A stretch of DNA of 64,000 bases from Sphingomonas sp. S2M10 (GCF_012650175.1 NZ_JAAILI010000040.1:46874-110873), one strand, 5' to 3'. Shown: positions 8,480 through 18,156, counted from the stretch's first letter. Numbers and translations are program-made. The notes: generated from the letters alone by a model not told the origin.

Positions 8480-8818
8480 ATGAAGCTCATCATCGCCATC
8501 ATCAAACCCTTCAAGCTCGACGAGGTGCGCGAGGCGCTCACCACCGTGGGGGTGACGGGGATGACCGTCACCGAAGTGAAGGGCTTCGGCCGCCAGAAGG
8601 GCCAGACCGAGATCTATCGCGGCGCCGAGTACAGCACGAACATGGTGCCGAAGATCAAGATCGAGGTCGCCGTCGGCAGCGATCTGGCCGACCGCGCCGT
8701 GGAGGCGATCCAGGCGGCGGCGAGCACCGGCGCGATCGGTGACGGCAAGATCTTCGTCCTCGACATGGGCCAGGCCGTACGCATCCGCACCGGCGAGACC
8801 GACGAGACGGCGCTGTGA
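8480..8818 (+). CDS. glnK: PII nitrogen signalling protein GlnK
   Basis: The 112-residue PII trimer subunit senses 2-oxoglutarate and ADP/ATP and gates AmtB. Visible are the N-terminal MKLIIAIIKPFKLDEVREAL, the T-loop with the uridylylation Tyr51 in EIYRGAEYSTN, and the C-loop TGAIGDGKIFV. Length is exactly that of the family. The ATG at 8480 is preceded by AGAGGGGG. Adjacent amtB and the sigma-54 promoter identify it as GlnK rather than GlnB. Confidence 0.96.
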   Translation: MKLIIAIIKPFKLDEVREALTTVGVTGMTVTEVKGFGRQKGQTEIYRGAEYSTNMVPKIKIEVAVGSDLADRAVEAIQAAASTGAIGDGKIFVLDMGQAVRIRTGETDETAL

Positions 8819-8832
8819 GCAAGGGGGTAGCA

Positions 8833-10257
8833 ATGAAGCAAGGATGGAAGACCGCCGGGCTCGCGCTCGGCGCGGCCGCGCTGGTCGCGGCGATGCCCGC
8901 CTGGGCGCAGACCGCACTGATCAAGGCGCCCGACGCCGCCCAGCAGGCGACGATGGTCAACAAGGGCGACACCAGCTGGATGCTGATCTCCTCGGCGCTG
9001 GTGCTGATGATGTCGGTGCCGGCGCTGGCGCTGTTCTATGGCGGCCTGGTCCGCACCAAGAACATGCTCTCGGTGCTGATGCAGGTGTTCATGATCGTCT
9101 CGGTCGCCTCGCTGGTCTGGGTGAGCTGGGGCTATTCGATCGCGTTCACCAGCGGCGGCGACAACCACTTCTTCGGCGGGCTCTCCAAGGCGTTCCTGGT
9201 GGGCGTGAGCGCGAGCACCTATGCCGCGACCTTCTCGAACAACGTCTACATCCCCGAATTCGCCTTCGTCTGCTTCCAGATGACCTTCGCCTGCATCACG
9301 CCGGCGCTGATCGTCGGTGCCTTTGCGGAGCGCGTGAAGTTCACGCCGCTGATCATCTTCACCGTGCTGTGGATGACGCTGGCCTATTTCCCGATTGCGC
9401 ACATGGTCTGGTACTGGGCGGGCCCCGACTTCCTCGTCGATGCGCCGACCGACTATGGCTATCTCTGGGGCCTGGGCGCGCTCGATTTCGCCGGCGGCAC
9501 CGTCGTCCACATCAATGCGGGCATTGCCGGCCTGGTCGGCTGTCTCGTGATCGGCAAGCGCGTGGGCTTCAAGAGCGAGCCGATGCCGCCGCACTCACTG
9601 ACCATGACCATGATCGGCGCCTCGCTGCTGTGGGTGGGCTGGTTCGGCTTCAACGCCGGTTCCAACCTCGAATCGAACGGCGTGACCGCGGTGGCCTTCA
9701 TCAACACCTTCGTCGCCACCGCTGCCGCGGCGGTGAGCTGGGCGGTGATCGAGCAGGTCGTGCACAAGAAGCCGTCGCTGCTGGGCGGGGTGACCGGTGC
9801 GGTCGCCGGCCTCGTCGCGATCACCCCGGCCTCGGGTTTCGCCGCGCCGATGACCTCGATCCTGCTCGGCCTGATCGTCTCGCCGATCTGCTTCTTCTTC
9901 GTCACCACGGTGAAGAACAAGCTGAAATATGACGACTCGCTCGACGTGTTCGGCGTCCACTGCGTGGGCGGCATCATCGGCGCGCTCGGCACCGCGATCG
10001 TCGCCGACCCGGCGCTCGGCGGGCAGGGCGTGATCGACTACACCCAGTTCCCGGCGGTTCCGGCCGCCAGCTACAGCATCGCTACCCAGCTGCTCGTGCA
10101 GCTGAAGGCGGTGGGCATCACCCTGGTCTGGTCGGGCGCGGTGTCGGCGGTCCTCTTCTACGGCCTCAAGCTCACCATGGGTATCCGCCCCTCGAAGGAA
10201 GTCGAAGTCGAAGGGCTCGACATCAACGAGCATGGCGAGCGCGCCTATAATTACTGA
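8833..10257 (+). CDS. amtB: Ammonium channel AmtB
   Basis: AmtB is a trimeric inner-membrane channel for ammonia. The 474 residues start with a signal peptide ending AMPAWAQ. They then show the Amt hallmarks: LALFYGGLVRTKN, the first pore His in IAHMVWYWAG, DFAGGTVVHINAGIAGLVG, GWFGFNAGS and the second pore His in FGVHCVGGIIGALGT. The C-terminal tail SKEVEVEGLDINEHGERAYNY is the GlnK-contacting end. The ATG at 8833 has AAGGGGG in front. A GTG at 8815 overlapping the glnK stop is the alternative. Confidence 0.97.
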   Translation: MKQGWKTAGLALGAAALVAAMPAWAQTALIKAPDAAQQATMVNKGDTSWMLISSALVLMMSVPALALFYGGLVRTKNMLSVLMQVFMIVSVASLVWVSWGYSIAFTSGGDNHFFGGLSKAFLVGVSASTYAATFSNNVYIPEFAFVCFQMTFACITPALIVGAFAERVKFTPLIIFTVLWMTLAYFPIAHMVWYWAGPDFLVDAPTDYGYLWGLGALDFAGGTVVHINAGIAGLVGCLVIGKRVGFKSEPMPPHSLTMTMIGASLLWVGWFGFNAGSNLESNGVTAVAFINTFVATAAAAVSWAVIEQVVHKKPSLLGGVTGAVAGLVAITPASGFAAPMTSILLGLIVSPICFFFVTTVKNKLKYDDSLDVFGVHCVGGIIGALGTAIVADPALGGQGVIDYTQFPAVPAASYSIATQLLVQLKAVGITLVWSGAVSAVLFYGLKLTMGIRPSKEVEVEGLDINEHGERAYNY

Positions 10258-10322
10258 CAAGTTCGGGCGTCGCGCAGCCTCTCCTGGCGCGGCGCCCCAC
10301 CGAGGTTCCTCCTGCGGACGAC

Positions 10323-10354
10323 TGGGCTGGTGGGCAACCACCAGCCCATTTTTT
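10323..10354 (+). terminator. Rho-independent terminator after amtB
   Basis: An 11-bp stem (10323-10333 with 10338-10348) closes a GCAA tetraloop and is followed by six T. This is a textbook intrinsic terminator for glnK-amtB. Confidence 0.92.
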
Positions 10355-10389
10355 GTGCTTGGGGAAGACGGGCCGAGCGCTGCAATGCG

Positions 10390-10515
10390 CGTTCCCCTCC
10401 CGCTTGTGGGAGGGGCTGGGGGAGGGGCTATGAGGGTCGCGGGGCGACGACGTCGCGGAAGGAACCGACACGTCGGTCCCTCCCCCGAGCCCTCCCGCAA
10501 GCGGGAGGGGAGAAG
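10390..10515. repeat. GC-rich intergenic repeat (REP/MITE-like)
   Basis: The ends are complementary: CCCCTCCCGCTTGTGGGAGG near 10393 and CCCTCCCGCAAGCGGGAGGG near 10494. Each arm folds on itself, and the arms enclose an imperfect dyad. A second member of the same general class, sharing GGGGGAGGGG followed by TAT, lies near 46.2 kb. No coding sequence is present. Confidence 0.6.
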
Positions 10516-10521
10516 AAAGAC

Positions 10522-10947
10522 TCAGCGCCCGGACAGCTGCTCCAGCGCCGGTCGGATGCCGGACAGGTCGTAGCCCGCCCCCGCGCCCTTCGCGACCAAT
10601 GCGTCGGGCTCGCCGCCCTTGTACGCCGTGGCCAGCGCCCAGAGGTTGCACGAGCGCGTGCCGGAGCGGCAGTACGCCAGCACCGGCCCCTGGGCCGAAC
10701 GCAGCGCCTCGGCCATCGCCTCCACCTGCGCCATCGAGAAACCGCCCGGGGTCACCGGGATCGCGGTATAGCCCAGCCCTGCCGCCTCGGCCGCCTCGGC
10801 GATCTCGGCGCCGCTCGGCTGGCCATATTCCTCGCCCTCGGGGCGATTGTTGATGATGTGGGCAAAGCCCGCCGCCGCGAGCGCGGGCACGTCCTCGGGG
10901 CGGATCTGCGGGGCCACCGAGATGCTTTCGTCGATCTTGTTGGGCAT
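10522..10947 (-). CDS. TIGR01244-family phosphatase/sulfur-transferase-like protein
   Basis: The 141 residues start MPNKIDESISVAPQIRPEDV, followed by GFAHIINNRPEGEE and the Cys loop VLAYCRSGTRS. This is the DUF442/TIGR01244 family, related to tyrosine phosphatases and found fused to Blh-type metallo-lactamases in some bacteria. The loop Cys is probably the catalytic nucleophile. In sulfide-responsive operons such domains act in persulfide handling, but no Blh, SQR or BigR-like regulator is adjacent here, so the role stays open. Confidence 0.85.
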   Translation of the reverse strand: MPNKIDESISVAPQIRPEDVPALAAAGFAHIINNRPEGEEYGQPSGAEIAEAAEAAGLGYTAIPVTPGGFSMAQVEAMAEALRSAQGPVLAYCRSGTRSCNLWALATAYKGGEPDALVAKGAGAGYDLSGIRPALEQLSGR

Positions 10948-11011
10948 GGCAGGTCCTTCTTCTGGTTCCAGCGCGAGGCTGTAGCGCGCCTGCCGGGCAG
11001 GCGGAAGCCGA

Positions 11012-12790
11012 TCAGAACTGGCGGAGGACGTTCAGGAAGTCCTGCCCATAGGCATCGAGCTTGCGCGCGCCGACACCGGAGAGTTGCCCCATCTCCGCCA
11101 GCGACGATGGGCGCACCATCGCCATGTCGCGCAGCACCGAATCATGGAAGATCACATAAGGCGGAAGGCCCGTCTCCTGCGCGATCTCGCGGCGCTTCGC
11201 CCGCAGCGCCTCGAACAGCGGGTTGCCGACCGGGTTCGGCACCGAACCCTTCGCCCCGCGGCGACGCCGCTCGCGCTTGGGCGGCAGGACCAGCTCCAGC
11301 TTCGCCTCGCCCTTGAGGATCGCCCGCGCTTCGGGGCCAAACTCCAGCCCGCCATGTTCGTTGGTGCGCAGCGCATCGCGCAGCAGCAGCGCCCGCGACA
11401 CCGGCTTGAGCATCGCCACCTCATCGCCGTCGACGATGCCGAACACCGAGAGCTTCTCATGCCCGTTCATCAGGCTGCGCTCGCTCGAAACCCCGGTAAG
11501 GATGCCCTCGATATAGCCGACGCCGTAGAGCATCCCGGTGCGGAACACCGCGGAGAGGAATTTCTGCGCGGTCACGCTCGCGTCGATCGCCGCGGGCGGA
11601 TGGAGGCAGTTGTCGCAATTGCCGCAGGTCTCGGGCGCATCCTCGCCAAAATGCCGCAAGAGGATGCGGCGGCGACACCCCGCCGTCTCGACCAGCGCAC
11701 CCAGCGCCGTCAGCCGCGCGCGCTCGCCGGGCTGGCGCGAGGGCTCGACCTCGCCGATCCGCTGGCGGGCGCGCGCGAAATCATCGGCGCCCCAGAAAAG
11801 ATGCGCGACCGACGGATCGCCGTCGCGGCCGGCGCGGCCGGTTTCCTGGTAATAGGCCTCGATCGACTTAGGCAGCCCGGCATGCGCGACGAAACGCACA
11901 TCGGGCTTGTCGATTCCCATGCCGAACGCAACCGTGGCGACCACCACCATGTCCTCGCTTGCGACGAACTGCGCCTGGTTGCGGCGGCGCACCTCGGGAT
12001 CGAGCCCGGCATGATAGGGGAGCACCGGTCGCCCGGTCTCCGCTGCCAGCTTCTCGGCGAGCTGCTCCACGCCCTTGCGGGTCTGGGCATAGACGATGCC
12101 CGGGCCGGGGTTCTCGGCAACCACGTCGATGATCTGCCGCGTCGTGTTCTCGCGCGGGGCGATATGGTAGCGGATGTTCGGCCGATCGAAGCCGGCGACG
12201 ATCAGGCCGTCTTCGGGAATGCCCAGCTGTTCGAGGATGTCGGCGCGGGTATGCGCGTCGGCGGTGGCGGTCAGCGCCAGCCGCGGCACCTCGGGGAAGC
12301 GATCGAGCAGCGGGCGCAGCAGCCGGTAGTCGGGGCGGAAATCATGCCCCCATTCGGACACGCAATGCGCCTCGTCGATCGCGAACAGGCTGAGCGGCGC
12401 CTGGGTCAGCAGGTTGCGGAATCCCTCGCCCGAGGCGCGCTCGGGCGCGATGTAGAGCAGGTCGAGCTGGCCGGCGCGAAAGCGCTCGATCGTCTCCGCA
12501 CGATTGTCGTCGACGCTGGTAAGCGTGGCGGCGCGGATGCCCACCGCCTCGGCGGCGCGCAGCTGGTCGTGCATCAGCGCGATCAGCGGGCTGACCACCA
12601 CGCAGGTCCCCTCCAGCATCACCGAGGGCAGCTGATAGGTGAGCGACTTGCCCGCGCCGGTGGGCATCACCGCGAGCGTGCGCCGGCCCGCCATGACGCG
12701 GTCGACCACCGCGCCCTGCACGCCGCGAAACGTGTCATAGCCGAAAACCCGGCGGAGATGTTCAATGGAATCGGGACGCATGGCTGCCAT
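11012..12790 (-). CDS. recQ: ATP-dependent DNA helicase RecQ
   Basis: RecQ is a 3'-5' helicase in recombination and fork repair. The 592 residues hold helicase motif I MPTGAGKSLTYQLP, motif II IDEAHCVSEWGHDFRP, the arginine-finger motif VI YYQETGRAGRDG, and a zinc-binding RQC domain (CRRRILLRHFGE and CGNCDNC). One HRDC domain lies at the C terminus (FEALRAKRREIAQETGLPPY). Length matches the family. The start is the ATG at 12790, with another ATG three codons on. The open frame extends 12 codons further upstream. Confidence 0.95.
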   Translation of the reverse strand: MAAMRPDSIEHLRRVFGYDTFRGVQGAVVDRVMAGRRTLAVMPTGAGKSLTYQLPSVMLEGTCVVVSPLIALMHDQLRAAEAVGIRAATLTSVDDNRAETIERFRAGQLDLLYIAPERASGEGFRNLLTQAPLSLFAIDEAHCVSEWGHDFRPDYRLLRPLLDRFPEVPRLALTATADAHTRADILEQLGIPEDGLIVAGFDRPNIRYHIAPRENTTRQIIDVVAENPGPGIVYAQTRKGVEQLAEKLAAETGRPVLPYHAGLDPEVRRRNQAQFVASEDMVVVATVAFGMGIDKPDVRFVAHAGLPKSIEAYYQETGRAGRDGDPSVAHLFWGADDFARARQRIGEVEPSRQPGERARLTALGALVETAGCRRRILLRHFGEDAPETCGNCDNCLHPPAAIDASVTAQKFLSAVFRTGMLYGVGYIEGILTGVSSERSLMNGHEKLSVFGIVDGDEVAMLKPVSRALLLRDALRTNEHGGLEFGPEARAILKGEAKLELVLPPKRERRRRGAKGSVPNPVGNPLFEALRAKRREIAQETGLPPYVIFHDSVLRDMAMVRPSSLAEMGQLSGVGARKLDAYGQDFLNVLRQF

Positions 12791-12884
12791 CAGACTGCCC
12801 GGCAAAATGCTTGCACTGTCGAGCAAATGTTAACTTGTCCTACTGTAGTAGCCCGAATGGGCCGGGGGGCGCAAACGTACGAGG

Positions 12885-13403
12885 ATGAAAACGATGCCAC
12901 TTGAGCCCGATGAACCTGCCCGCATCGCCGAGCTCAAAGGCTATGGCGTCCTTGATACGCCGAACGAGGCGGAGTTCGACGCGATCGTTCGCGAGGCTGC
13001 CGCGGCGCTGGGGGTGCCCATCGCGCTGATCTCGCTCATCGACGAGAACCGGCAATGGTTCAAGGCGCGCGTCGGGTTGGAGCCGCAGGAGACGCCGCGC
13101 TCCATTTCCTTCTGCACCCATGCGATCCGCGGGCCCGATGTGTTCGTGGTCAACGACGCCAAGGCCGATCCACGCTTTTCGGAGAACCCGCTGGTCACCG
13201 GCGACCCCAATATCCGCTTCTATGCCGGCGCACCGCTGCGCACGTCCACGGGCAAGCGGATCGGCACGCTGTGCGTGATCGATCGCATGGCACGCCCCCA
13301 GCTGACCGAGGAGGATATCGCGCGCCTCACGCTTCTCGCCGACAAGACGATGGAGGCGCTGGAGCGCCGCCGCCAGCGCCGGAATGCCGCCGACGCGGCC
13401 TGA
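12885..13403 (+). CDS. GAF-domain sensor protein
   Basis: The 172-residue cytosolic protein is almost entirely one GAF domain (about 25-160). It has the N-terminal cap ARIAELKGYGVLDTPNEAEFD, then IALISLIDENRQWFKAR, SFCTHAIRGPDVFVVNDA and GKRIGTLCVID, the pattern seen in GAF modules preceding GGDEF or kinase domains. No output domain is attached, so it may work in trans. An ATG at 12894 is an alternative start. The ligand is unknown. Confidence 0.85.
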   Translation: MKTMPLEPDEPARIAELKGYGVLDTPNEAEFDAIVREAAAALGVPIALISLIDENRQWFKARVGLEPQETPRSISFCTHAIRGPDVFVVNDAKADPRFSENPLVTGDPNIRFYAGAPLRTSTGKRIGTLCVIDRMARPQLTEEDIARLTLLADKTMEALERRRQRRNAADAA

Positions 13404-13478
13404 TCCGAAACAACCACCCACAGATTTCGTGGGGCGCACCCTTGCCGCTGCCCCCCCTGATCCGGCAAAGCGGCGGCG

Positions 13479-14930
13479 ATGACCGTCAGCGTGGACATGG
13501 GCGTCGACGGCACGGGCAGCCCCGTGCCGGTCGATCTGGAGGAGTTGCTTGCGACTCGATTGCTCGTCCAGGGCAATTCCGGCTCGGGCAAGTCGCATTT
13601 GCTCCGCCGCCTGCTCGAACAGTCCGCGGGGCATGTCCAGCAGGTGGTGATCGATCCCGAGGGCGATTTCGTCACGCTCTCCGATCGCTATGGCCATCTC
13701 GCGATCGAGGCGGTGGACCATAGCGAGCGCGACGTCGCCCGCTTCGCCGCGCGCATCCGCGAGCATCGCGCCTCGGTGGTGCTGAGCCTGGAAGGGCTGG
13801 AGGCGGAAGGCCAGATGCGCTGCGCCGCCACCTTCCTCAATGCGCTGTTCGACGCGCCGCGCGACCATTGGTATCCGGCGCTGGTGGTGGTCGACGAGGC
13901 CCAGCTGTTCGCTCCGGCAGGCGGCGGCGAAGTGGCGGAAGAGGTGCGCCGCGCCTCACTTTCCGCGATGACCAACCTGATGTGCCGCGGCCGCAAGCGC
14001 GGGCTGGCCGGCGTGATCGCGACGCAGCGGCTGGCCAAGCTCGCCAAGAACGTGGCGGCGGAAGCGTCGAACTTCCTGATGGGCCGCACCTTTCTCGACA
14101 TCGACATGCAGCGCGCCGCCGATCTGCTCGGCATGGAACGCCGCCAGGCCGAGGCGATCCGCGACCTCGCCCGCGGGCATTTCCTCGGGCTCGGCCCGGC
14201 GATCACGCGGCGGCCGGTGGCGATCCGCATCGGATCGGTGGAAACCAGCGCGCGCAGCTCGTCGCCGAAGCTGACCCCGCTGCCCCAGGCGCCGACCGAA
14301 GAGATCAAGGACCTGCTGCTCGCCCCCGCCGAGCCCGAATGGGTGCCCCCGGCGCCGCCGCCCGCGCCCAGCTATGCGCATTCGGAGACGATGCTCGAGG
14401 CGCTGGCCCGCTCGGTGCCCGCGCCGATGGAGGTGGAGCCGGACCGCGACCCGGCGGAAGTCGCCGGCCTCGTCGCCGATGTGCTGCGCGCGATCGTCGA
14501 GGACGAGCAGTCGATGCTGCGCTCGCCTTCGGTGCTGTACCAGGATTTCCAGGTGCGCTGTCGGATGGTAGGGCTGAATCGCCCGCCGCTGGACCTCTCC
14601 GGCTTCGTCCGCCGCCTCTCGGCGGCCCGCGCCGGCATCCATGGCGATCCCGACGAGGATTGGGCGCAGGCGCTCGAGGCGGCGCGGGCGCTGCCCGACG
14701 ACATGCTGGGCCCGTTCCTGCTCGTCGCCAAGGCGGCGCGCGAGGGGCTGCCCTGCCCCAGCGATACCGATATCGCGACCAGCTACGGCACCAGCTCGCT
14801 GGGCCGCGTACGGCGGCTGATGCAATATATCGAGAGCAAGGGGCTGTTCGTCACCCGCGTCGACCTGTCGGGCAAGCGCTCGATCACGATTCCCAGGCTC
14901 GGCTGGACCACGCAGGCGTCGGACGGCTGA
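13479..14930 (+). CDS. HerA/DUF87-type ATPase
   Basis: This 483-residue P-loop ATPase of the FtsK-HerA superfamily has Walker A GNSGSGKSHLLRRLLE (about 32-45), VIDPEGDFVTL, Walker B ALVVVDEAQLFAP and a sensor segment GVIATQRLAKLAKNVAAEASN. The C-terminal third carries a Pro-rich linker (WVPPAPPPAPSY) and a helical domain. HerA relatives pump DNA with NurA in archaea, but bacterial stand-alone versions are uncharacterised and no NurA is adjacent. Neighbours give no functional hint. Confidence 0.85.
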   Translation: MTVSVDMGVDGTGSPVPVDLEELLATRLLVQGNSGSGKSHLLRRLLEQSAGHVQQVVIDPEGDFVTLSDRYGHLAIEAVDHSERDVARFAARIREHRASVVLSLEGLEAEGQMRCAATFLNALFDAPRDHWYPALVVVDEAQLFAPAGGGEVAEEVRRASLSAMTNLMCRGRKRGLAGVIATQRLAKLAKNVAAEASNFLMGRTFLDIDMQRAADLLGMERRQAEAIRDLARGHFLGLGPAITRRPVAIRIGSVETSARSSSPKLTPLPQAPTEEIKDLLLAPAEPEWVPPAPPPAPSYAHSETMLEALARSVPAPMEVEPDRDPAEVAGLVADVLRAIVEDEQSMLRSPSVLYQDFQVRCRMVGLNRPPLDLSGFVRRLSAARAGIHGDPDEDWAQALEAARALPDDMLGPFLLVAKAAREGLPCPSDTDIATSYGTSSLGRVRRLMQYIESKGLFVTRVDLSGKRSITIPRLGWTTQASDG

Positions 14931-14933
14931 GGC

Positions 14934-15608
14934 TCAGCGGCGGTGCAGCCGGGCGTTGAGCGCGAACATGCACAGCGCCCAGACCGCGCCGAAGCACCAG
15001 CCGGCCAGCACGTCCGACGGCCAGTGAACGCCGAGGAAGACGCGGCTGCACCCGATCAGGAGCACCAGCAGCACGGCGAGCGCCAGCAGATAGGCGCGCG
15101 CCCAGCGGCTCGCCTGGGTCCGCGCGACCATCACGCCGAGGGTGAGATACACCGCCGCGGCGATCATCGCGTGGCCGCTGGGGAAGCTGGCGCTGGAAAC
15201 CTCTGCGAGATGCGGCACCACGTCCGGCCGGGGACGGTGGAGGAAGAGCTTGAGCAGCGCGTTAATCACCGACGCACCGATCAGCGATCCGCCGAGCAGC
15301 AGCGCCTCGGCGCGCTTGCCGAACGCGGCCAGGAAGATCAGCGTCGCGGCGCCCGCGAGCCAGAGGACGGTGTAGCCTCCGAGCGCGCTGATATCGATCG
15401 CCGACTGGAGCAGCCAGGCCGGGCCGATCGGGGTGCCGAGGTCGCCAGGGCGGCGCAAGGCCAAGAGCAGCGCGGGGTCGAACGCGAACCCGCTGGCGAA
15501 ACGCAGGCAGAGAAAGGCCGCAAGTCCCGCCAGCGACAGGCCCAGCAGGGCAAGCGCCGGCCACAGCCATTGGCGGTTGGACGGTTGAAGCGGGTTGGAA
15601 TCGGCCAT
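14934..15608 (-). CDS. PAP2-family membrane phosphatase
   Basis: The 224 residues contain about six membrane segments and the three PAP2 motifs: KLFLHRPRP, SFPSGHA and SRVFLGVHWPSDV. His in motifs 2 and 3 are the catalytic residues in this family. Substrates could be undecaprenyl diphosphate or other lipid phosphates. The stop codons of this gene and the convergent HerA-like gene are 3 bp apart. Confidence 0.92.
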   Translation of the reverse strand: MADSNPLQPSNRQWLWPALALLGLSLAGLAAFLCLRFASGFAFDPALLLALRRPGDLGTPIGPAWLLQSAIDISALGGYTVLWLAGAATLIFLAAFGKRAEALLLGGSLIGASVINALLKLFLHRPRPDVVPHLAEVSSASFPSGHAMIAAAVYLTLGVMVARTQASRWARAYLLALAVLLVLLIGCSRVFLGVHWPSDVLAGWCFGAVWALCMFALNARLHRR

Positions 15609-15680
15609 GCTGCTCGCGTTTTTGAAGGCGGGAGCGCTACTGCATAGGCAGCTACAGGGCGCAGCGCCTCAAAAAACCAT

Positions 15681-15778
15681 CGTCATCCCCGCGAAAGCGG
15701 GGATCCATTCGCCTGTGCGCTGGGGGTAAAGTACCGCAGCATCAGCGCCAATGGATCCCCGCCTTCGCGGGGATGACG
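15681..15778. repeat. Inverted-repeat element with 29-bp arms
   Basis: CGTCATCCCCGCGAAAGCGG starts the left arm (15681-15709). The right arm (15750-15778) is its near-perfect inverse, and each arm itself contains an ATCCCCGC/GCGGGGAT hairpin. This type of 'cgtcatccccgc' sequence is, to my recollection, dispersed in many sphingomonad genomes. It sits between the PAP2 start and the cdc48 stop. Confidence 0.75.
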
Positions 15779-15821
15779 TGGTAGGACCACCGCGACAGAG
15801 CCCCCGACGGCGAAGAAGGAC

Positions 15822-18107
15822 TCACCCCTTCGGCCCGCGCCCTTCCAGCATGCCCGGCGCGATGAAGCCGATCGGCTGGATCGAGGACGCCTGCTGCTTC
15901 AGCTTGCCCTGCATTGCCTCATACTCGTTCTCCATCTCCGGCGTGACGGTGGCACGCGAGTCCTTCAGCGCCTCCTCGAAATGCGCCATCGTCACCTCTC
16001 GGGTGGCGAGCGACTGGCGCAGTGCGACCAGGCCGGCCCGGCGGACCACGTCTTCCAGGTCCGCGCCGGTATAGCGCTGCGTCTGCTCGGCGATCGAACC
16101 CAGGTCGACGTCCGCGGCGAGCGGCATCTTCTCGGTCTGGATGCGCAGGATCCGCTCGCGGCCGGCCTGGTCGGGTACGCCGACATAGACCAGCTCGTCG
16201 AACCGGCCCGGGCGCAGCAGCGCCGGGTCGATCAGGTTTGGCCGGTTGGTCGCGCCGATCACCACCACGGACTGAAGTTCCTCCAGCCCGTCCATCTCCG
16301 CGAGGATCGTGTTGACCACGCGCTCGGTCACCTGCGGCTCGCCCATCGCGCCGCCCCGGGCGGGGACCAGCGAGTCGAGCTCGTCGATGAAGATCACGCA
16401 CGGCGCCACCTGGCGGGCGCGGGCGAACAGCCGCGCGATCTGCTGCTCGCTCTCGCCATACCATTTGCTCAGCAGGTCGCTCGACTTGGTGGCGATGAAG
16501 TTCGCCTCCGCCTCGCGCGCGACTGCTTTCGCCAGCAAGGTCTTGCCGGTGCCCGGCGGGCCATAGAGCAGGAAGCCCTTGGCCGGCCGAATGCCGAGGC
16601 GCCGGAACGCGTCCGGATCCTTGAGCGGCAGCTCGACGCCTTCCTTGAGCCGCATCTGCGCATCGTCGAGCCCGCCGACATCCTCCCAACGAACCGTCGG
16701 CGCCTGCACCATCACTTCGCGCATCGCCGAGGGCTGGACGCGCTTGAGCGCCTCCAGGAAATCGTCCCGGGTGACCGACAGCGTGTCGAGTACCTCGGGC
16801 GGGATTGTGCCTTCCTCAAGGTTGAGGCGCGGCATGATCCGGCGCACCGCCTCGATCGCCGCCTCGCGGGTGAGGGCGGCGAGGTCGGCACCGACGAAGC
16901 CATAGGTGGTGCGCGCCAGCTCGCCCAGATCGACATCTTCAGCCAGCGGCATGCCGCGGGTGTGGATGCCCAGGATCTCGCGACGACCTCGATCGTCCGG
17001 TACGCCGACGACGATCTCGCGATCGAAGCGGCCCGGCCTGCGCAGCGCCTCGTCGATCGCCTCGGGGCGGTTGGTCGCGGCGATCACCACGATGTTGGCG
17101 CGCGCCTCCAGCCCGTCCATCAGCGTCAGCAGCTGGGCGACGAGGCGCTTCTCGGCCTCGCCGGTGACTTGGCCACGTTTCGGCGCGATCGAGTCGATCT
17201 CGTCGATGAACACGATCGAAGGCGCGTTCTTCGCCGCTTCCTCGAACACCTGACGCAGCCGCCCCTCGGATTCGCCATAGGCCGAGCCCATGATCTCCGG
17301 CCCGTTGATCAGGTGGAAGCTGGCGTCGCTTTCGTTGGCGACCGCGCGCGCGAGGCGGGTCTTGCCGGTGCCGGGCGGGCCGTGGAGCAGCACGCCCTTG
17401 GGCGGATCGACGCCCAGGCGCTGGAACAGCTCCGGATAGCGCAAGGGCAGCTCGACCATCTCGCGCAGCTGGTCGATTGTCGCGCCCATGCCGCCGATAT
17501 CGTCATAGGTCACGTCGGCGCGGCGGCTTTCGCTCGCCTCTTCATATTCGGTGCGGAGCTCGACCTCGGTATGCTCGTCGATATGCACCACGCCGCGGGG
17601 CACGGTGGAGAGCACCGTCAGGCGGATCTCCTGCAGTGCATAGGCGGGGGCGCGGACGAATTGGGCAACGTTGGGCGGGACATCCGCACGCTGATGGCCG
17701 ACGGTTGCAATCGTGTCGCCGGCGGTAAGGGGACGCGTGAAAAAGGTGCGCTTCAACGCCTCGCCGGTGCCGCGCAGGCGCAGATTGGCCTGGGCGGGGC
17801 CGAACACGACGCGCGTCGCCGGCTTCGAATCGGCGCGGCGCACCTCGACGAAATCGCCCGAGCCGACGCCGGCGTTGGCGCGCTGGAGCCCGTCGATGCG
17901 AAGCAGCTCCAGCCCTTCGTCTTCGGAATAGGGGAGTACGGCACGCGCAGGCGTGGTGCGCTTGCCGACAATTTCGATCACATCACCCTCGGTGATGCCG
18001 AGCGCGCCCATCAAGCTGCGTGGAATATGGGCCAGTCCGCGGCCGCTGTCTTCGGGACGCGCATTGGCGACCTGCAGCCGCCTTGCGCGGGATTCGTCAT
18101 CGGCCAT
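15822..18107 (-). CDS. CDC48/VCP-like AAA ATPase with two ATPase rings
   Basis: The 761-residue protein has the full CDC48 layout. An N domain (about 1-185, double-psi barrel [20 protein letters not shown]) is followed by D1 with [17 protein letters not shown] and [15 protein letters not shown], then D2 with [20 protein letters not shown] and [16 protein letters not shown]. Both arginine-finger regions are intact ([19 protein letters not shown] and [19 protein letters not shown]). In archaea and eukaryotes this hexamer unfolds proteins. Bacterial copies are sporadic and their clients unknown. The ATG at 18107 follows AAGGA, and upstream in-frame sequence is not conserved. Confidence 0.94.
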   Translation of the reverse strand: MADDESRARRLQVANARPEDSGRGLAHIPRSLMGALGITEGDVIEIVGKRTTPARAVLPYSEDEGLELLRIDGLQRANAGVGSGDFVEVRRADSKPATRVVFGPAQANLRLRGTGEALKRTFFTRPLTAGDTIATVGHQRADVPPNVAQFVRAPAYALQEIRLTVLSTVPRGVVHIDEHTEVELRTEYEEASESRRADVTYDDIGGMGATIDQLREMVELPLRYPELFQRLGVDPPKGVLLHGPPGTGKTRLARAVANESDASFHLINGPEIMGSAYGESEGRLRQVFEEAAKNAPSIVFIDEIDSIAPKRGQVTGEAEKRLVAQLLTLMDGLEARANIVVIAATNRPEAIDEALRRPGRFDREIVVGVPDDRGRREILGIHTRGMPLAEDVDLGELARTTYGFVGADLAALTREAAIEAVRRIMPRLNLEEGTIPPEVLDTLSVTRDDFLEALKRVQPSAMREVMVQAPTVRWEDVGGLDDAQMRLKEGVELPLKDPDAFRRLGIRPAKGFLLYGPPGTGKTLLAKAVAREAEANFIATKSSDLLSKWYGESEQQIARLFARARQVAPCVIFIDELDSLVPARGGAMGEPQVTERVVNTILAEMDGLEELQSVVVIGATNRPNLIDPALLRPGRFDELVYVGVPDQAGRERILRIQTEKMPLAADVDLGSIAEQTQRYTGADLEDVVRRAGLVALRQSLATREVTMAHFEEALKDSRATVTPEMENEYEAMQGKLKQQASSIQPIGFIAPGMLEGRGPKG

Positions 18108-18156
18108 TCTGGATTCCTTCGTGGCGGTAGGCACGAAAGCTAAGAACGGCGGAGGC

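Noticed and set aside
15981..18143. 720-residue plus-strand frame opposite cdc48
   Set aside because: Complement of a strongly conserved AAA ATPase; composition and lack of motifs mark it as an antisense shadow.
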